The notes beneath the pieces were generated by a model that saw nothing but the letters and a program-made list of their open reading frames with translations, was not told the DNA's origin and made no database searches. Shown here one piece after another: positions 21,701-33,700 of a stretch of DNA of 39,616 nt. The stretch comes from Mnemiopsis leidyi (lineage: Eukaryota > Ctenophora > Tentaculata > Lobata > Bolinopsidae). The stretch lies in contig JH153689.1 of assembly GCA_000226015.1 (NCBI GenBank), forward strand, positions 32,392-72,007. The letters run 5' to 3'. A program made the translations under genes and the position numbers. How positions within the stretch are numbered: position 1 is the first letter of the stretch; every line of letters begins with the position of its first letter.

Positions 21701-24700
21701 TGTCACCGTGAAATACTGGACATTTAGGCGGGCTGGACCAAGACGGTAACTTCTGCAGAGTGCGGACTTAGCCGGCAGATTAATGAGATAACATCAAGCC
21801 ACATTGCCAGACGCTTCGGCACACATTCCCAAGGAGTCGTGACATTCGGACTGAGAAGCTAATCTCGACAAAACACATACACCACTACTACTCGTGTTTG
21901 TGAGAAGAAAAACAAATTCATTGCTGGGCTTGCTTATCATCGTTACGTGATACCTTAATTTCTCGTCTTATTCCAGGGTGTTCATGGGTCTTGCTCGAAT
22001 GTCAACCTCATTGAATCATTGACCTGATTCATTCAGAGAATGCTGTGTCAGCCAGTAAGAACAAGATGTTTGTCGAAAACATGTCGCATTCGCAGAGGAG
22101 GGATTATGGTTTCGCTTTCTTAGAGCAGAGGAAGGATGCTGGGTGTTGGCATGCAGACAACACGTGAGAATTACGGAGACGATGATCTCTTTTTTGAACA
22201 ATGCGTTTCTACAAATGGTTCTGCAACACGCAAAACATCAGGACGGTCCTTAAGCTAAACCCAGATTTAAATACAAGACAATACTGTCGGACAATGGGAA
22301 GGACAAAACTTCAAAATGGTACCAAGGACTGTGGGTGCAGCCAATGAATATCATTAGAGAACCGACCAGACGTGATATCACTTCTAAAGCACTACCAGAG
22401 CAGACCAACGCAGTGCAGCATACTCACAAGACTTCGTTTCACCTCTGCAAACTGCGCGAAATACAGCGGTATAGCTGAGATAATTGCGGTCCTATTATCG
22501 CGAACTGTCAGTTGCTAGATGGAACTGTGGACTAAAGTTGCGGTATTAAACTGAAATAATCGGAAGTAATTAAAATTGCTAACATTGGGGGCTTCGGCTG
22601 TGTGGGAGTGTTGTGTTAAAATCAACTGTTAAACAACATACCCAGGAGAAACTGAACCTCAACACTTTCTTATTCTTAAAACCTAACTCCGAACCCTGAG
22701 AACCATCCGTCTAGGACGTAACCTACACGTCAGTCGTTAGTCAGACTTTCTTACTATAAAGTTTACATTCACACCGGACCTAAGGTCACTGACGAAACTG
22801 ACAATTAACTAACAACCTCCCTTATTTCAGAGTGTACGCCGGACACCACTCTATTCTAGAACTAACCACCTCCCTTATTTCAGAGTGTATGCTGGACACC
22901 ACTCTATTATAGAACTAACCACCTCCCTTATTTCAGAGTGTACGCCGGACACCACTCTATTATAGAACTAACCACCTCCCTTATTTCAGAGTGTACGCCG
23001 GACACCACTCTATTCTTGTACCACCCTCGGAGCTAGAAGCCAGTCCGTCACTATGGCTACAAGCCGTCTCCCAATACAAAGTCAGAGACAGTTTCATGTC
23101 GTACACTGTACTGGAGCAATGCACTAAAGAACTCGCTAACAATATGGAGTCACTCAAGGTACAGAACTTTTTTAACAAGTTAAAACTTGAAGCTTAGAGA
23201 CTTATAGTTGCTTATGCGCCGTGAAACGTCGGTCTAAATCGAAAGTGAAGCTCTGTCTACGTTTTGCTTTTCAGTTGAATATGATTTCGCACCGGATTAC
23301 AATTGTTACAATAATACGAATTAGGATCAAACCCAACTCCTTTTGATCTCACATAAATCATCCCAATTGCAGCTAAAGGGTCTGGACCTAGGTTCCATCA
23401 GGACATGTCTGATTGTCGCAGAAGAACGACCGAAGACAGGACTCATCAACAACTTCTCCACTCTAGCTTCAGAGTTAGGACTACCTTCAGACTGCATTTC
23501 AACTACGTTCGGCTGTCGAGCTAATGTCGGCATGTGTTGTAGGGTGAGTACTGAGGAGACGTTCCCATTCTTGAATTATTTTTAAACCAGGGTTTCGTGT
23601 TGATATTAGCATTGATTAGGCGTTTCTCAGTTCTCGTGGGTAAAGCATGAAAATATACGATAATACAGAAGAAAACATTGTGGGATATTTAAGTCGTCAT
23701 AGTAAGATACAAGATATAAGAGACCAGCTCGGACCATCGATCATCCTACTGAATTCTACTGTATCACTGCAGTGTGTTGTTGTGGTGTTTGAAAAAACTG
23801 GGGAGAACAAGTCCACAACATTTACTTGCAGAACTGTCATATTTATGTACTCCCTATATAGTACGTGTTCGAGTCAAATATTTCATATTCTCTATATAGT
23901 ACGTGTTCGAGTCAGATATTCCCTACATAGTACGTGTTCGAGTCAGATATTCCCTATATACTACGTAACACGTGTTCGACTGGAGTGGCTTGTTTGTTAA
24001 TGTCACCTAGATATGACGCAAAAAGGAGAACCAAGCTCAGCTGATGATATTGATTTAGCGTGCATGAGCTTTGTAGGCGATCTGTTCTTGCCAGACAACA
24101 GAACCCAACACGTTAATGTAAACAAATCACAGAGACACACAGAGCGGAATTAATTGGTTCAATTTAGGTCTGTCAAAGTGTCAAATACAAAATGGTTTGC
24201 TACCTTTTCGAACTAAGTTCCGGCACAAATTCCGATATGTCTTCAAAGTTAGAGGTCAATAAATTCATACATAATCTGAAATTCTCTAAATTAACAAGTG
24301 TGATAAAATCTGAACTGCAAACACATGAAACAGAATGAGTATCCTGCACCTGTATAGTATCTACTACCCACGAAAATTGTAACTGTGAATTATAGCGGGA
24401 TCGAATTGGTATCAGGTATCCGCAGATAATTGCAGACTATATACCAGCTGCCATACGTGCTGGAGGACAGATTTGAAATTTCCCGGCAAGCTCTTTGATC
24501 AGTGCTCTGGGGCTGAACGATACAATGAGCGCTATTTTCCTATAACGAGCTGCTCCAGACCATGACCTGGTAGTTTCACAGTAGTAGTAATTCCCTCTAA
24601 ACACAGATTCATGTTGCCTCGGTATAGCGTTAGTATGTAATTAAGCAGGTGTGCAGTTGAAGGCTGATGGGAAGGTTTTGTTTTCCAGTTCAGCAGTTTC

Positions 24701-27700
24701 AGTTTGATAAAGATTGCGGTAGAGTTGGTAGTTAAGCACCTGGGTTCAAGCCCCATCTGCGGCGAAGTAGATTTTAGATGCTTAGTTGGCTGAATCGAGT
24801 ATTGAAATTCGACTGTGTACCAGATTACAAATTTTGTTACTAGAACAGCAAATTGGTTATATCAATTTCATCAAAGTTGTCTTGTGAAAAGTGAAAAAAC
24901 ATATTTAGCTTTCAATATTATCTTTCTTGGTAATTGTTCATCAACGATCCTATGACCTGTCTTAGTCTTGGGCATTATCTGAATCACTTGATTTTGTGAT
25001 TTGTAAATGATGTAGAATATAGATAATTGTGTCAACAAAAATAAAATCTTAAACGATTTCAGGGTGCTTCGCACGCTCCCCCCTCCACGACGCACATAGA
25101 CTTACGCGCGCTGCGCATGGACCGCATCGTCACGGTGGACAAAGGTTCCCCTCACTCCGTGGCTCTGATGCAGTCAGGAACTTTGTTACCCGGCTGCAAA
25201 CTCATAGCCGTCTCTCTCGACAAGAAGGAACAGTGTCCGCCTAACCAGCTCGGGGAGGTTTGTTAGTCGTTGTTTCTCTCCATGTTAGTTGATGTTTAAT
25301 CGATATCAAGTAAAAGAGAATTTCTTTGTTATGCAAGTTTTATTCAAGTATTACGTGAATGAAAGCAGTTTAAAAAAGGAACGTACCTTGCTGATTGCTT
25401 AACATCCTCAGTTGTGGATATCAAGTTCGCACAACTGCAGCGGATACTACTGTCTCTCCAGCCAGGCCACAGATCCCACTCCCGAACATTTCAACCTGTC
25501 CATGCCTGGCACTTCCGGTTCTTGGGCTAAGACGGGATATCTTGGTTTTGTCTCACTCGCCCCAAAGTCAACTCTCGGATCTAAGAGTAAGATGTTTAGT
25601 CTTGCTACTTCTTTTTCATATCATGCTATAACTGTGTTGCCATGTTTATGTGGGACACATTATGTTTTTACTGTTCATCAATCTCGGCTAAACAAAAATT
25701 TTATTTCTTCCATATTTTTCACAGTTTTTTACAATTTCAAGTTTTTATTTTTTCTTATTTGTTCAGGTTTCTTATACTATCTATATACATCCTGCGCAGC
25801 ATACCAATCACTCAAAGACTAGTTTCTATTTTACATTTACTATCGGATCGCTCGAGAAGCTGATTTTATATACTACTGACTATCCTGGATTGAATAGCAC
25901 AGATTACCGTCTATTCAGTCCGCATCTCCCCCGTAGCTCCACTCTATTCTTATGATCATGTTTTTGACAGATCCTCATCCCATTTTCATCCTTCACGGAA
26001 ACAACCAGACAATTTTCCATTCATAAAAGTTTTAGCATCCCCAATCTGAGAGCATGAGCTGGCGATTGTGAGACATAAAATGTGTGAAGGAGATGCTAAG
26101 GGTTAGTTATGTAAACGGTTCGAAGTGTTGGCTTGCTGTGGTTGACGCTTAAAGAACCTATTTCTTTTGAATATGCTGATTTGTGTTGGCGATTTAACTG
26201 CATTAGCACTGGAAAATGGTATTACAGTATTGTAAAATGCTACAAGATCACAAACCATCCTAAGAACCGTGAACGCTAGGGGAGTTTCTGGTGCTGCAAT
26301 ATTAGTATGGCAATGTGTGTAAACCGTTTCTCAGTTATTAGTTAACCTTGGCTTTCTCTTTGTTACTGTCGGAGCTTTTTTGTGATTCAAGGTAGACAAC
26401 TTTATCGCATTGTTTAACGTTGCAGAGCATGATGGGGCGGTGATATGAATCTTCTCCTGTCACATGCCGGCCGTTAACCATTGGGGCTAGAACTGTCTGG
26501 CGCGGATAAACTTACCGCTATCTCCATAGATCCTGTTAAACTTTTTAATCCGTTCGATTAAGTCCTGCAGAATTAGCAGGTTCTTCACAATCGTCTAAAG
26601 CGACAATCCTGTTTTCAAAGCCCACGCCTTAGGCCTAGGATCCTTCAAGTCTCTGTTCGGTAGTTTTACCCTATTTTCGTACAGATATTCCCCATTCTGC
26701 CACTCATTAATGAACACCTAACAACTAACATATGCGTACGTGCGGCACTATGACTGCTGACAGAATAACCTCCCACAAAATTACTCCACCAGTCCAGTAA
26801 CGCAGACAATTATTAATTTCTCAGATTGGCTCAACTCCGACTCCAGACTCCGACATGCTGTGCCCTCTGCCCCTCCTTAGATAACAAAACCGGGGCTTTC
26901 CAGTACGGCAATTTCAACTTTCTACTAATCAACCAGCTAGACAGCCTGCACACCTCGGTGTAATATCTTTTATTCTGTCCAGTGCTTTTTGTAAGCTTTC
27001 GAATTTGATGAGTTTGGTTCGCTTTGTTGTGAATTCTATGCAGGGTGAATTTAGCCACGTCAGTGCTTTCAACACATTGTAGCAGACCAAATGATCAAAC
27101 ACATCTCTAGTTGTGCTGGTTTCCAAGTATCATATCGATATATATTTTTTCATTTTGATTGTATTTTCTTATATACAAGCGTTTCTATACATATTTAAAA
27201 CTCGAGACTTCGAGCTTAAGCGGCAACTAATCTCTTAAGATTTACAATCTCTATGCTCGAGACGTGATTTTGAGTTAATGTGGCGAAGCTCGACTTTGGC
27301 GACTTCACAAAATGATCATATCTAATTCTTACTACGCTTGGGTTATTTCAACAGTCACATACTCACATAACAGATTTTAACAACTAATTGACTAATTATG
27401 AAACACCGAGTTAGGACTCCGTCCTCGTAAAATCACGGTCTGCTTTGCTCCTGCCAGTATGGTATGGTTCCTAAGTTAATCGCTCAATCAACGATGCTCA
27501 TTACTCTTCAGGACTGAGCTACAAGACACGAACATTTAGTTTAAATTAGGTATGTCTGTTTGACCGAGTCTAATCTCCTCTCAAAATTTCAAAATCTTGT
27601 TTACTGCTTTGCTTCCCGCACTACGGGACATTTCATGTTTTTACCGGACTGAACGCTCTAACAATCGTTTTTTTCGTAGCGATTTGTTTCTCTGTACTCT

Positions 27701-30700
27701 ATCATTTGTACTTCAGTAATATCTCATCATTCATAGGTAATGACCATTAGTGGTGTCATCAGACAACCTTGCTCCAATTTACTGTATGTGATATCAGACC
27801 GCTGATCTTTACAATCAACAGACGTATCGTATTCGTACCCTTCCCCAATTCAGGCTATACAACTTCTTCGGCTAAGCGGCTATTTTCTGACTTGTTCCGG
27901 TTTTTAAATGAACATGTTTTGGTAATTTGGATGTCTTGTGCCCGCCTCCAAACGGTCTGTCGCGTTTAAGGACATAAAATTGCTTTACCTTAGACCAGGT
28001 TTTGCTCAGAATTGTTAATGATGTAGCAGCCCCGCAAGGTCCTCGTTTGTCGTGTTTATATGCTCGTTCTAGAACAGAAGAACACTCAAAACTTTAAGCA
28101 GGTGCAATACTTGTTTGACTCAGTAACAATAGCCTGTTTGTAAAGCTGGTCTTAGGACTCGTTCAATATCCCCCCTCTGATTCACCAGAAGTTCACAAAC
28201 ATGATGGTCCAGATTGGTAATATAGAAATTGCTTGACTCATGGCCCGTGTCCCGTGCAATGGCCCTTGTCTCAGTAGTTACTAGTTAGTATATATGAGCA
28301 ATTTAAATGCGTGTTGAGTCACAGTGAGTTGATATCTTACTGGCTGCACTGGCCCTGCCCCTTCTTGTGACTTGTTGATATTAATCCCTAGCACCCCTCA
28401 TCGGCTTCTATCGTATCATGTCTGGCAGATGTGAAACCAACGCAGTTGTGTCAATAATTATAATGTTATTTTTGGTTACAATACTATCATTAAGTACCAT
28501 TTGATAATTTTAGGTAGGCTAAAGATGCCGATGCCATGATGAATATCGATCCTGCCAATTTTTCTCATCTTTTTTGTTTCTCGCATTTTCCATAATAATA
28601 AAGCGTTGGTGAGAGAAAAACTAAGTAAAATAATCCTAAAAACTGTGGCAAGCCAGCCATTAACCGGACGGTTAATGGCTGGAGATTGTTGGTCAATACA
28701 GGCTCTAACAATGCGGGAGTAAGAACCATGATCCCTTTGTAGATAGTAATGGGCGATCGCATTGCGCTATTATTATTATTCGATAAGCAGGTAGGTATAT
28801 ACTCTCCTCCGTATTAATTATCTAGTTTGTTCGGTACATATCGAGATATTATGGAGATACAGATACCTGGATTGAACACGGCTGTCTACAAACTGTTCAT
28901 TTCGCAAGGCTTTCCCTCAGTTATCGTGTCAAAATTTCAGTGCCATTTTGTGTAGAGTTTCTTTGCCTTGCGCAGCAGGTCAGGCAACGTCTGACAAGTG
29001 TTTCTACTTCGTGGTTGCTATTTACTGGTTCTTCAAAGCCCTTTATATTGTTCTTACTTCTTAACGAATTTGTCCAGATCTTCCATCCAATTACGGTTGG
29101 AGAAAGACTTATGACATTATGTCATATGACAATGACGAAAAAATTTCGCTTCATTAACATAAAATTTTGGTCTAGAATAAATCTGTGACATTTGAAGTAA
29201 AGGAAGTGAGAGAAAATCTCAACAGCTGCATGACCTCGCTCTTGAAACCTTAACTTCACATGCTCATGCACATGCTGTAATGTTCATGATCTGTGAATCA
29301 GTCATTGGCTGTGCGGTTTTTGGCGCCTATGTTATCCGAAAATCACTAAATTTTTGTCAAAGTACTAAACACTTTTTTCTTAAACCCATCACCGTTCGTA
29401 GCTCGAGCTGTCATGAACTCTGTCTATTTTCAATACCCCAGAATCTCTGTCTATTTTCAATACCCCAGAATCTCTATCGGAGAATAATTTTCGAGTCCGC
29501 ACTTTAAAGTGTTATACTTACGTCTACCACAGCTGGCTATTTAGTATTTCCACAATACGAACAGGTTCACTATTCTGCCTGTTTATACTTTCTTAGTTTG
29601 TTCGTTTCCAAGGTGACAGTAAAGACAAACTGACTCGGTAGACAGTTAAATCAAACAAATAACTAAAATACGAAACTATTTCTGTAACAAAACTTGACCT
29701 TTGGCACGGCTTGTTGTTAGAGTTAGTTGTTACACAACAAGATCTGGAGTAACGTTTCCCGGGTAACCCCCAAACTTTCCATGTGTTCGAGACGTTCCAC
29801 TGATACAGAGACGTTTATGTGTCGTCTTGTAAACAGAGATTCCTGGAGACTGTGACAATAAATAGGACGATAAGTGTTGAGATTGACATTTAGTTCTTAC
29901 TGCGAGGCAGGAGTTTGGTCAAGTTTAGCGTGCCATCTGCCGTGCATTTCCTAAACTTAAAGTTCACCCTCGCCTAGTCATAGCTGTTGATTAGGTGCTG
30001 GTTGGTTCGTTACATGGGATTTCCAATTTTACCCGTCCGTTAATTGATTACAGCTAGCGATGATTTAAACACATCAGTACAGCCGCTCGCTCAGCCTCCC
30101 CTGCGCTGCAGTGAAGCCGTTTTCTTCTTCGAACCCGGCCCATTTCCGTTGCCAGCTAATCAGATTTTGGTTAATGGTTATTCAAACTGCACACGGACTA
30201 TCAGTATCAATATTCATATTGTGCAGCCTTAGTACCGCACGGTTACCAGTGTCTACCTTCTACAGAATGTCCAACTAGTTATCTAAACAGATCCCGTCTG
30301 TAACATTGGCCCTGAACGGTACTGGTCCGGAGCTTATTGACCAGTCTTGTGTCCTGAAGTTGGCTAAATGTCGCGGCTCCTTTAATTTGTCCCCTATGTT
30401 ACTAACCTTTGTTAAATTGTTAATTAGATGTGAGCACCTAAAAGGAGGCGCCAGGTTGGAAGGTTTATTTTACTTCTTAGTATTATAAACGTTAACAACT
30501 GCCTATTTAATTATCTTATTGCCCTCCTTGACGAACAATTTTTCTGCTCTATTTCTACTAAAGCCTTTGTGGGATTGGTGGGCAATTAACCTCTTTTCTT
30601 CTTACTTCGTTACCTCTGTAGCATATCCTATTTCACATTGACCCATTCTTCCATAAAAAACAAGCAATGCTTAATAATCAAGCATGTACTTTGGGTATTA

Positions 30701-33700
30701 TAAGGTTTGTTGGTATACATAATTGCGTCTCCACATACCACCCTCCTTTGTAGCCGTACCGACATTCTCAGCAACCCACGGAAATCATTTCGTTGTTGAG
30801 TTTAGTTGTGGACGCGTTATTTTCTTCTCTTCTGTAGAAACTTAGACTTCGATGAAATTAGGCAGAATTAAAGTGCCTCCAGCGTCAAAAAGCGGTTGAA
30901 ATTTCTGTTTATGACTTGTCAGGCTGGTCATATGTGTAAAAGTAAATTTATGTATTAAGTTAAGTATGAGAATGGCATTGGGAATAAACGACCTGAGTAT
31001 TCGCCAACTCAAAGAAAATTCTTGGTCTGAATTTTGGCGTTAATTTTTAAAGAGTGTTAAATAAGCCGATAATCGTTTAAACACACGCCTCAATTTGTCA
31101 ACTACTTAATTTGTTAGCTACTCAATTTTGGACGAGTTATGGGCATGTTTTTGTCTGCAGCAATTAGCTGTAATGTTGAGCTTTTAGACTTGGCATTCTC
31201 TGAAATTTCGACTCAGATCATGACCAGCGTGTGAATAAGGTTTTACCATTAGGTTACACATGTTCTTTACCATTAGGTTATGCATGTTCTTCACCCTGGG
31301 CAATACATTTTCTGTACTTAAATAGCCAAATTTTGTCTGAGTTGTCATTTTACGGTTATAATCCGACCGTCTGAGTTGTCATTTTACGGTTATAATCCGG
31401 ATTAAAAGCACATAGCAAGCGTCTCGGTTATTAAGTAAATAGTTATTAAAAATAGTAAGTTGACTGATGACAATCTCAGTTGACATTCTTGATGTGCTCA
31501 GGTCGACTTTAGGGCGACAATATTCAATTTGCCTGCTTCCACTATCGCTGACCAGAATATGATCACTTAACAGTTATTATAATGCCAGTAAGATTCCTGA
31601 AGTCTACGGTTAATTGATCGGCAGTATCTCTTGAAGTTTAGCTCACAAATTCCTTTGAAGAAAATATTGTCTCTTCTTTTGATAGGTTTTGATTCATTTG
31701 CGTTGTTTTACTGATAGCATATTCTGTTAATGATAATGAGGCAAATGATTCCGAAATAATTAACCACAGCGTTTTGTTTGGTCATCTAGCTATATTTTAT
31801 GGTCTAATTTGGCTTCCTCGGCCAAAGCAATTGAATTTGCCCGCTTTATTAATTTCAAATCATCTTAATAAGAATTATTATATGCTACTATCTTCATTAG
31901 GCAGCTTGTAGGCAAAGTTTCATGTTCGCCTACCTTAAGTTACCAATAATAATGCTCTGTATATTTAGACATTATCTGTCTCCCCTTTCAACATACTGCT
32001 ATGGAGAGTCATATAATTGAAGGCTGTATCTGCTTTCTGTCTCAGTTTGTATCACTTTGTCTATCTGCATTCTGCCTCCGTTTGTATCACTTAGTCTATC
32101 TCTAAGATCTTTCTATCCAGGATGACGAACTTTACAACCCCACCTGCACTACCACCCCTCACCTTTAACCGAGCTGCAGACCTCACCTACGGTACTTTCT
32201 GTCTCATCTGTTTCTCAGTCGGGACATCCGGCAACCTCGCCAGTTTCCTCTACTTCTGGTCCAAGAAGCGAGACATCTCCAGCTCTGTCTACATGATGGT
32301 AACGGTAACAGATACAGCTATAAGCATGTTGGCACTCCCGGTCGGTATCTCCTTTCTCACCGCCCGATCTCCTGGACTTATCTTCCAAAATGAACATTCT
32401 TGTGCTGGGTGGAGTTTCCTCTGGGGGGTTGCTGTCCGACTGAGCATCTTCTTTGTGCTGTGTCTGTGTGTCACCAGGACCTACTCCCTGATGAAACCCT
32501 TCTCCCAACAGCGGATAACGTATCTGGTGGTGGTGGTTGTGATCTACATCCTCCTCCAGATCGGACAGTGGGTCGGTCTCAGTCAGCAAGGTGCCTACTA
32601 CAGGTTCTCCTCCGAGATCGCGTGTTGCGGGATGTACCTCCCGCCTACAGCTGATCCCGCGGTATACCTCTTCCTGGAGATCAGCACCATCGTGACCTTC
32701 ATCCTGCCCTCCTTTGTAGTGGCAGGTAGTTGCGTGTTATCAGCAGTGATGCTCCACAAGACCCAGGGCGAGGGAGGACAATCTGAACAGCAGCAGTCCA
32801 AAAACAGAGCAACTACAACCATCCTCCTGTTTGCTCTGTTGTACCTGGTCTGTAATGTCCCTCTAGTTGCTCGACTGATCATCGGAACTTACTCCGCCTT
32901 TACCGAGGGGGTGTTCTTCTACGATTTCTTCCTGTGGGACACCCTGTTCTACTACGAGAACGCTACCTCCACCCTCCTGCTTGCCACCAACTCAGCGGTA
33001 AACCCCGTCCTCTATTTCTGGAGGATGCCCAACGTTAGACGATACACCATGTCTAAAGTCCGGGGAGTGTTGTACTCCCACCACAGAGGTGGGGTGGAGA
33101 TGAGGCACCTCTGCAACAAGAGTTCTATCAGTGATACGAGGAGGGGCAGTGCGTACAGCCACCTGGACAACTCTAGCTCCATACAGTATCACGGTCGTAA
33201 AAGTACTGCGCGGTGCAGTCAGTGATTAGAAGTGGGACTTCAGTGTTTAATGTTTTGAGACCCTTAGGTTTTTAGCTGACGGTGTTTTTAGCTGACGGTG
33301 TTTTTTACACACCATGCTTCTCAGCAAAGAGTTTTTATTTGAGAGCTGCGTTTTTTATCGATTATTTTAGGCGAAATCGATGGAAGATTTCAGAGCCTTG
33401 ATCGTCTCCTCTAACATAATTGATCTGGACCTCCACAAATGTTAAATACCGGTTAAATACATACAAATACCGGTTTTGTAGATTCTATAACTTAGTGGTT
33501 GGCTATATTAGCTTATAGGATTTAGATTGTAGAATCTTTAGTTTGTACTTTGTTTTACCTAAAGCGTTATCATTTCAATTTTCAGTTTAAATCATTTTCG
33601 AAATATTGATCGAAATATTTCGATCATTCATGCGTCAGCATTCATTCACATAAACAGCGAAAACATTTAAGTTCGCGAAAGAATAAAAATTTGTCACAAA

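Larger units (their letters stand above)
17781..22989. other. DIP2 intron 22, host of antisense GPCR
   Basis: 5.2-kb intron. It contains the antisense receptor gene (19513-18000), a 51-bp tandem repeat (20104-20245), two GTCACGTGAC palindromes, and, at its 3' end, four tandem copies of the splice acceptor. From 20.5 to 22.8 kb I see no gene; 21.4-22.7 kb is somewhat richer in GC than the rest and could be an old mobile-element fragment, without recognisable ends. Confidence 0.5.
23544..25062. other. DIP2 intron 24
   Basis: 1.5-kb intron with a short tandem repeat (23851-23985) and a tRNA-like fragment (24713-24764). No coding exon is seen. A 117-codon frame from 23647 spans the tandem repeat and has no domain. 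Confidence 0.5.

Noticed and set aside
24532..24756. 74-codon minus-strand frame
   Set aside because: Overlaps the tRNA-like fragment, no domain, no splice signals.
32215..33192. Antisense and +1 frames over the nested receptor
   Set aside because: Shadows of a GC-richer real coding exon; no domain in them.
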